Source: a bacterium (GTDB taxonomy: Bacteria > Latescibacterota > UBA2968 > UBA8231). From it: 9,724 bases of DNA. Under the pieces are notes generated by a model. The model had not been told where the DNA came from and searched no databases. It worked only from the letters and a program-made list of their open reading frames with translations. Where the stretch lies: assembly GCA_027593305.1 (NCBI GenBank), contig JAQCJA010000136.1, positions 1 through 9,724 of the forward strand. Reading direction: 5' to 3'. Positions 6,689-9,724 of the stretch are shown here, piece after piece; position 1 is the stretch's first letter, and each line of letters opens with the position of its first letter. The translations under genes were made by a program, and so were the position numbers.

Positions 6689-7772
6689 ATCCGCCGAAAC
6701 ACTTCTGCAACAAGCGCTTCGCCATCCCCCAACGCCGCCCATCGACGCCTTGAACATGCGCTGGTTCCAACTCGATCCGAGCTACTGGCTCTACTACGCC
6801 GCTGACTGGTGCCGCGACGAACTGGCCGACACTCGTACCGGCGCCGTGGGTATCCAGTTCTTCGAACTTGTGGCACAACTGTGGTACTGGATGATCCTCG
6901 GCGCGGCTCTCAGCGCACTCGCCTCACACTACCTGCCACGGACACGCCTGGGCCATCTGCTTTCACGGCACCGCGCCGGCTCGATCGTGGCGGCGACCCT
7001 GCTGGGGCTCGTATCGCCACTGTGTACGTTCGCAGCAATACCCGTTGTTTCCCGGGTGTTGCGGTCCGGCGCGCCGGCGCCACCGCTGCTCGCTTTCCTG
7101 TTTGCCTCGCCACTGATGAACCCAGCCCTGTTCGCCTATACGTACGGGGCCCTAGGTCTGGAGATGGCTGTTGCGCGCACTGTGACTGCTTTCTCGATCG
7201 GTCTGGTTGCCGGGTTTGGTACGCACCTACTCCAGGCTCGAGGCACGTTCGCCATCGACCTGTTGCCAGCAGAGCCCATGCCCGCCGTCGCCGGAGGCTC
7301 AGGGGGGGGCACTGGACATGCCGTGCCTGGCCTGGGCCGCAGATTCCTGCGTGACCTGGGGTTCATCACCCGCTGGTTCACGCTGGGCGTGTTGATTGCC
7401 GCTGTTTCGGCGACGTTTCTGTCACCCGATCTCGTCGGGTCGGTTCTGGGTTCTGGCAGCCGCTGGGCGGTACCGGCGGGCGTGCTTCTCGGCATTCCCC
7501 TGTATGCCTGTGGTGGCGGAGCGATTCCCATTGTTGAGACCATGATCCGCCTGGGTATGACCCCCGGTGCAGCCCTGGCCTTTTTTATTGCCGGACCGGC
7601 GACAAAGTTCCACACCATCGGCGCTCTGGGAGCGGTATTTGGCCGCCGCGTGCTTGTCTGGTATCTGATCGTCATGAGCACCGGCGCCCTTGTCTGGGGA
7701 TACGTCTATCCATTCACCGGTGTTCTTCGCGGGAAGTTCTCGCCAGCCTTCGTGCTGGATGCATCATTCTGA
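6678..7772 (+). CDS. COG0701/ArsP-type permease
   Basis: A 364-residue inner-membrane permease of the DUF318/ArsP_1 family, whose studied members export methylated arsenicals or other soft metal compounds. It has about eight to ten hydrophobic segments in two repeated halves. LVSPLCTFAAIPVVSRVLRS (111-130), followed by an FASPLMNP-type loop, aligns with PLYACGGGAIPIVETMIR (274-291), followed by FIAGPATK; Cys116 and Cys278 fall at the same place, three residues before an AIP turn. Residues 186-222 form a polar, Gly-rich linker encoded in part by a run of eight G. The first start is GTG 6678, without a good ribosome site. TTG 6750 or ATG 6756 would give about 340 residues and keep the first membrane region, and agrees better with the promoter candidate. 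No arsenic regulator or methyltransferase is nearby, so the substrate is open. Confidence 0.85.
   Translation: MPTLSAETLLQQALRHPPTPPIDALNMRWFQLDPSYWLYYAADWCRDELADTRTGAVGIQFFELVAQLWYWMILGAALSALASHYLPRTRLGHLLSRHRAGSIVAATLLGLVSPLCTFAAIPVVSRVLRSGAPAPPLLAFLFASPLMNPALFAYTYGALGLEMAVARTVTAFSIGLVAGFGTHLLQARGTFAIDLLPAEPMPAVAGGSGGGTGHAVPGLGRRFLRDLGFITRWFTLGVLIAAVSATFLSPDLVGSVLGSGSRWAVPAGVLLGIPLYACGGGAIPIVETMIRLGMTPGAALAFFIAGPATKFHTIGALGAVFGRRVLVWYLIVMSTGALVWGYVYPFTGVLRGKFSPAFVLDASF
7302..7309 (+). repeat. G8 homopolymer tract inside the permease gene
   Basis: Eight consecutive G encode part of a Gly-rich linker (residues about 207-212) between the two permease halves. Gain or loss of one base would shift the frame and remove the second half. 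Both halves are in one frame in this sequence, so the gene is intact as read. Confidence 0.9.
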
Positions 7773-7825
7773 ACTCGCGCGGGGCGGCTTGGACGGCACT
7801 CGAAGCCCACGTTATCCTTGACACT

Positions 7826-8764
7826 GTGGCACACCAGAAACGACCTCTTCATGCACACACGGCGCGCTTGGCGATCGTCACAGGCCTCTTCCTTGCGGGG
7901 CTTCTGGCCGCATGCAACGACATCGATCCGGAACCGCACATCGCGCAGTTGAAGAGCGTGCAACCGGACGTCCGCGAAAAGGCGGCGGGCAAGCTTGTGA
8001 TCTACGGAGAGCAGATTGTGCCGCGCCTCATCGAGGAGACATCATCTGACTATACGCGGGTGCGCTTCGAGGTGGCACGAATCCTGGGCCGTATACGTGA
8101 TCCTCGAGCGGCTCCGGCCATGATCCGCATGCTTGACGACAGTTCTTTCAATGTTGCCGCCTATGCAGCCTGGGGACTGGGCGAGCTGCGAGCGCCCTCG
8201 TCGGTGCCGACGCTCCTGCGGTTTCCTGATTCACCGGCACACGTATTCCGTCAGCAAGTGGTCTGGGCGCTGGGACGCTGTTACGACGACTCGGCTCATG
8301 CGGCACTCCACGACTCCGTGGCTCACGTCGTTGAACGCGCCCTGCACGACCCAAAAGCGGATGTGCGCATTGCAGCGCTGCAGAGCGCCCGTGAACTGGG
8401 GTACCCCGGCATGGTGCGACAGCTGATCCGCATGGTGCGAGACCCTTCGGCCGAGGTCCGCCACGTTGCCGTGCAGGCATTGGGGCAATTTGCCATTGGT
8501 GATGCGCCACGCCCCGTTGAACCTGTCACCCGGGACATGCGAGCCGATATTGTCGAGGCTCTGCTGCCTGCACTCGACGAGCCGACACAGAGCATTCGCA
8601 CCAAGGCAGTCCGAGCTTTCGAGCGTATGGGACCGCCGCCGCAAGTGATGACCAGGCTGCAGCGGTTGCTGATAACGGGAACCGAGGAGGACCGACGAGA
8701 GGCTCGACGAGTTCTGGAGGGTGGCATTGTAGAGGCCATGGGCAGCAGTGCCCGGACTGGCTGA
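7826..8764 (+). CDS. HEAT-repeat lipoprotein
   Basis: A 312-residue lipoprotein. Residues 1-29 are a lipoprotein signal peptide with basic residues, a hydrophobic stretch AIVTGLFLAGL and the lipobox LAAC, giving lipidated Cys30. The mature protein starts CND, with no Asp at +2, so outer-membrane sorting would be expected in a diderm. From residue 36 the protein is a solenoid of about six or seven HEAT/PBS-lyase-like repeats, such as DPRAAPAMIRMLDD...AAYAAWGLGEL (94-121) and DPKADVRIAALQSARELG (175-192) with DPSAEVRHVAVQALGQF (206-222). Such repeats bind proteins; no catalytic residues are seen. The GTG at 7826 is the only start that keeps the whole signal peptide, though it has no ribosome site; TTG at codon 15 would lose the basic n-region. 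It lies 53 bases after the permease and 39 before hisG, so shared transcription is likely. Partner unknown. Confidence 0.85.
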   Translation: MAHQKRPLHAHTARLAIVTGLFLAGLLAACNDIDPEPHIAQLKSVQPDVREKAAGKLVIYGEQIVPRLIEETSSDYTRVRFEVARILGRIRDPRAAPAMIRMLDDSSFNVAAYAAWGLGELRAPSSVPTLLRFPDSPAHVFRQQVVWALGRCYDDSAHAALHDSVAHVVERALHDPKADVRIAALQSARELGYPGMVRQLIRMVRDPSAEVRHVAVQALGQFAIGDAPRPVEPVTRDMRADIVEALLPALDEPTQSIRTKAVRAFERMGPPPQVMTRLQRLLITGTEEDRREARRVLEGGIVEAMGSSARTG

Positions 8765-8803
8765 CTTGCCGGACGATGACGCAGCGTCCTGCTCCAAACA
8801 CGC

Positions 8804-9715
8804 ATGCTGAAATTTGAGAGAATGACGAAAGACAAGAACAGAACCCTGAAAATCGGCTTTCCCTCCGGAAGTCTGCAGGAAGCGACATTCAAGTTGTTCG
8901 ATCGGGCAGGCTACAACATTCGCCTGCCCTCGCGTTCCTACGAGCCCGATATCAATGACGTTGAGTTGACGGGGCTGATGTTCCGGGCCCAGGAAATCGC
9001 GCACTATGTCGAGCGTGGCGTCCTCGATGTCGGCATCACGGGCCATGATTGGATCGAGGAGTGGGAGGCAGACGTCGAACGGATCGGCGAATTACGCTAC
9101 AGCAAGGCGACCTCGAATCCGCTGCGCTGGGTTATCGCCGTACCTGAGGATTCGCCGATTCAGACGGTACAGGATCTGCAGGGCAAGACGATTGCCAGCG
9201 AACTGGTTGGCGTCACGCGACGTTTTCTCGCAAGTCGTGGTGTCAGTGCCAATGTGGAATTCTCCTGGGGCACCACGGAGGTCAAGGCTGGCATCCCTGG
9301 TGTGGCGGATGCGATCGTGGACGGTACGGAAACGGGATCTTCCTTGCGCGCCAACCGTCTGCGCATCGTTGAAGTGATTCTGGAATCAACAACCCAGTTC
9401 ATCGCCAACAAGGCATCCTGGGCAGATGACTGGAAGCGGCAAAAGGCCCGCAACCTCCATACCCTGCTTCTGGGGGCGCTGGAAGCTGAGTCCAAGGTCG
9501 GTCTCAAAATGAACGTGCCACGTCTGCAGTTGGATGCCCTCATGAAGATTCTTCCGGCTCTCAATACACCGACGGTGTCCAATCAGGCAGATGACGCATG
9601 GGTTGCAGTGGAAATCATCGCCGATGAGAGCATCGTCCGCGACCTGATTCCGCAGTTGAAGCGCAACGGTGCGGAGGGCATCATCGAGTACCCGCTGAAC
9701 AAGGAAGTCTACTGA
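8804..9715 (+). CDS. hisG: ATP phosphoribosyltransferase, long form
   Basis: A 303-residue HisG, the first enzyme of histidine synthesis, joining ATP and PRPP to give phosphoribosyl-ATP in the cytoplasm. The catalytic part has LKIGFPSGSLQEATFKLF (15-32), VERGVLDVGITGHDW (69-83) and the PRPP-binding loop IVDGTETGSSLRANRL (171-186). Residues about 230-303, with MNVPRLQLDALMKILPALNTPTVS then an ending IIEYPLNKEVY, are the HisG_C regulatory domain. Length and this domain mark the long form, which works as a hexamer without HisZ and is usually inhibited by histidine at this domain. Two starts are possible, ATG 8804 and ATG 8822; the second begins MTKDKNRTLKIG and lies nearer the usual family start, but neither has a clear ribosome site. 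No histidine attenuator peptide is visible in the 39-base gap before it. Other his genes are not in the window. Confidence 0.96.
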   Translation: MLKFERMTKDKNRTLKIGFPSGSLQEATFKLFDRAGYNIRLPSRSYEPDINDVELTGLMFRAQEIAHYVERGVLDVGITGHDWIEEWEADVERIGELRYSKATSNPLRWVIAVPEDSPIQTVQDLQGKTIASELVGVTRRFLASRGVSANVEFSWGTTEVKAGIPGVADAIVDGTETGSSLRANRLRIVEVILESTTQFIANKASWADDWKRQKARNLHTLLLGALEAESKVGLKMNVPRLQLDALMKILPALNTPTVSNQADDAWVAVEIIADESIVRDLIPQLKRNGAEGIIEYPLNKEVY

Positions 9716-9717
9716 GA

Positions 9718-9724
9718 ATGCTGG
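9718..9724 (+). CDS. Possible start of the next gene (cut by window edge)
   Basis: An ATG lies two bases after the hisG stop and is followed by CTGG to the window end. AAGGAA (9701-9706), inside the last hisG codons, is 11 bases upstream and could serve as ribosome site. The tight spacing would suit an operon partner such as another his gene, but seven bases cannot show what it is. Confidence 0.35.

Noticed and set aside
7786..7807. Inverted repeat GGCTT/AAGCC after the permease stop
   Set aside because: Five pairs, 12-base loop and no T-run; within chance expectation.
7818..7823. Perfect TTGACA just before the HEAT lipoprotein start
   Set aside because: No acceptable -10 box at 16-18 bases, and any transcript would begin after the GTG start needed for the signal peptide.
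8771..8789. Hairpin GGACG/CGTCC between the lipoprotein and hisG genes
   Set aside because: Only five pairs with a nine-base loop and no T-run; too weak to call a terminator or attenuator.

Overview
The window is a GC-rich, densely coded bacterial chromosome segment with nine complete protein genes, one truncated gene at the left edge and probably the first bases of another at the right edge. Sec and lipoprotein signal peptides, a MsbA-fold exporter pair and a long-form HisG fit a free-living, probably diderm bacterium. No gene here fixes the phylum, and I do not name one. I see no tRNA, rRNA, CRISPR array, insertion sequence or phage gene.

Layout. (1) Positions 1-404, minus strand: N-terminus of an IMP dehydrogenase (guaB) that runs off the window. 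(2) 609-1188, plus strand: a small YtxH-family membrane protein overlapped by 26 bases by a 117-residue helical protein. (3) 6596 down to 1244, minus strand: a compact four-gene cluster, probably one operon, in the order exported TPR protein, RdgB (XTP/dITP pyrophosphatase), then two half-size ABC exporters (582 and 597 residues). The two exporter genes overlap by four bases and probably form a heterodimer. The first has Asp in place of the catalytic Glu after Walker B, so one of the two ATP sites is expected to be degenerate. (4) 6678-9715, plus strand: a COG0701/ArsP-type permease, a HEAT-repeat lipoprotein and long-form ATP phosphoribosyltransferase (hisG), which opens histidine biosynthesis. 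An ATG just after hisG suggests another gene follows.

Two divergent intergenic regions (405-608 and 6597-6677) probably hold the promoters. The second is better supported: a perfect TTGACA on the minus strand overlaps a TTGTCA on the plus strand, and 8-base direct repeats lie close by. The only convergent junction (1189-1243) holds an imperfect inverted repeat that may end transcription from both sides.

Functional links are modest. guaB and rdgB both act in purine nucleotide metabolism, at synthesis and pool cleaning respectively, but sit in different transcription units. HisG uses ATP and PRPP. The exporter, permease, TPR protein and HEAT lipoprotein are envelope proteins of unknown substrate or partner. 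I found no clear evidence of a new defence, mobile or biosynthetic system. The more interesting points are regulatory and architectural: the TPR-rdgB-exporter operon, a GNRA-capped hairpin before the exporter genes, the divergent promoter with repeats, a G8 tract in the permease gene, and a conflict between the permease start codon and its likely promoter.
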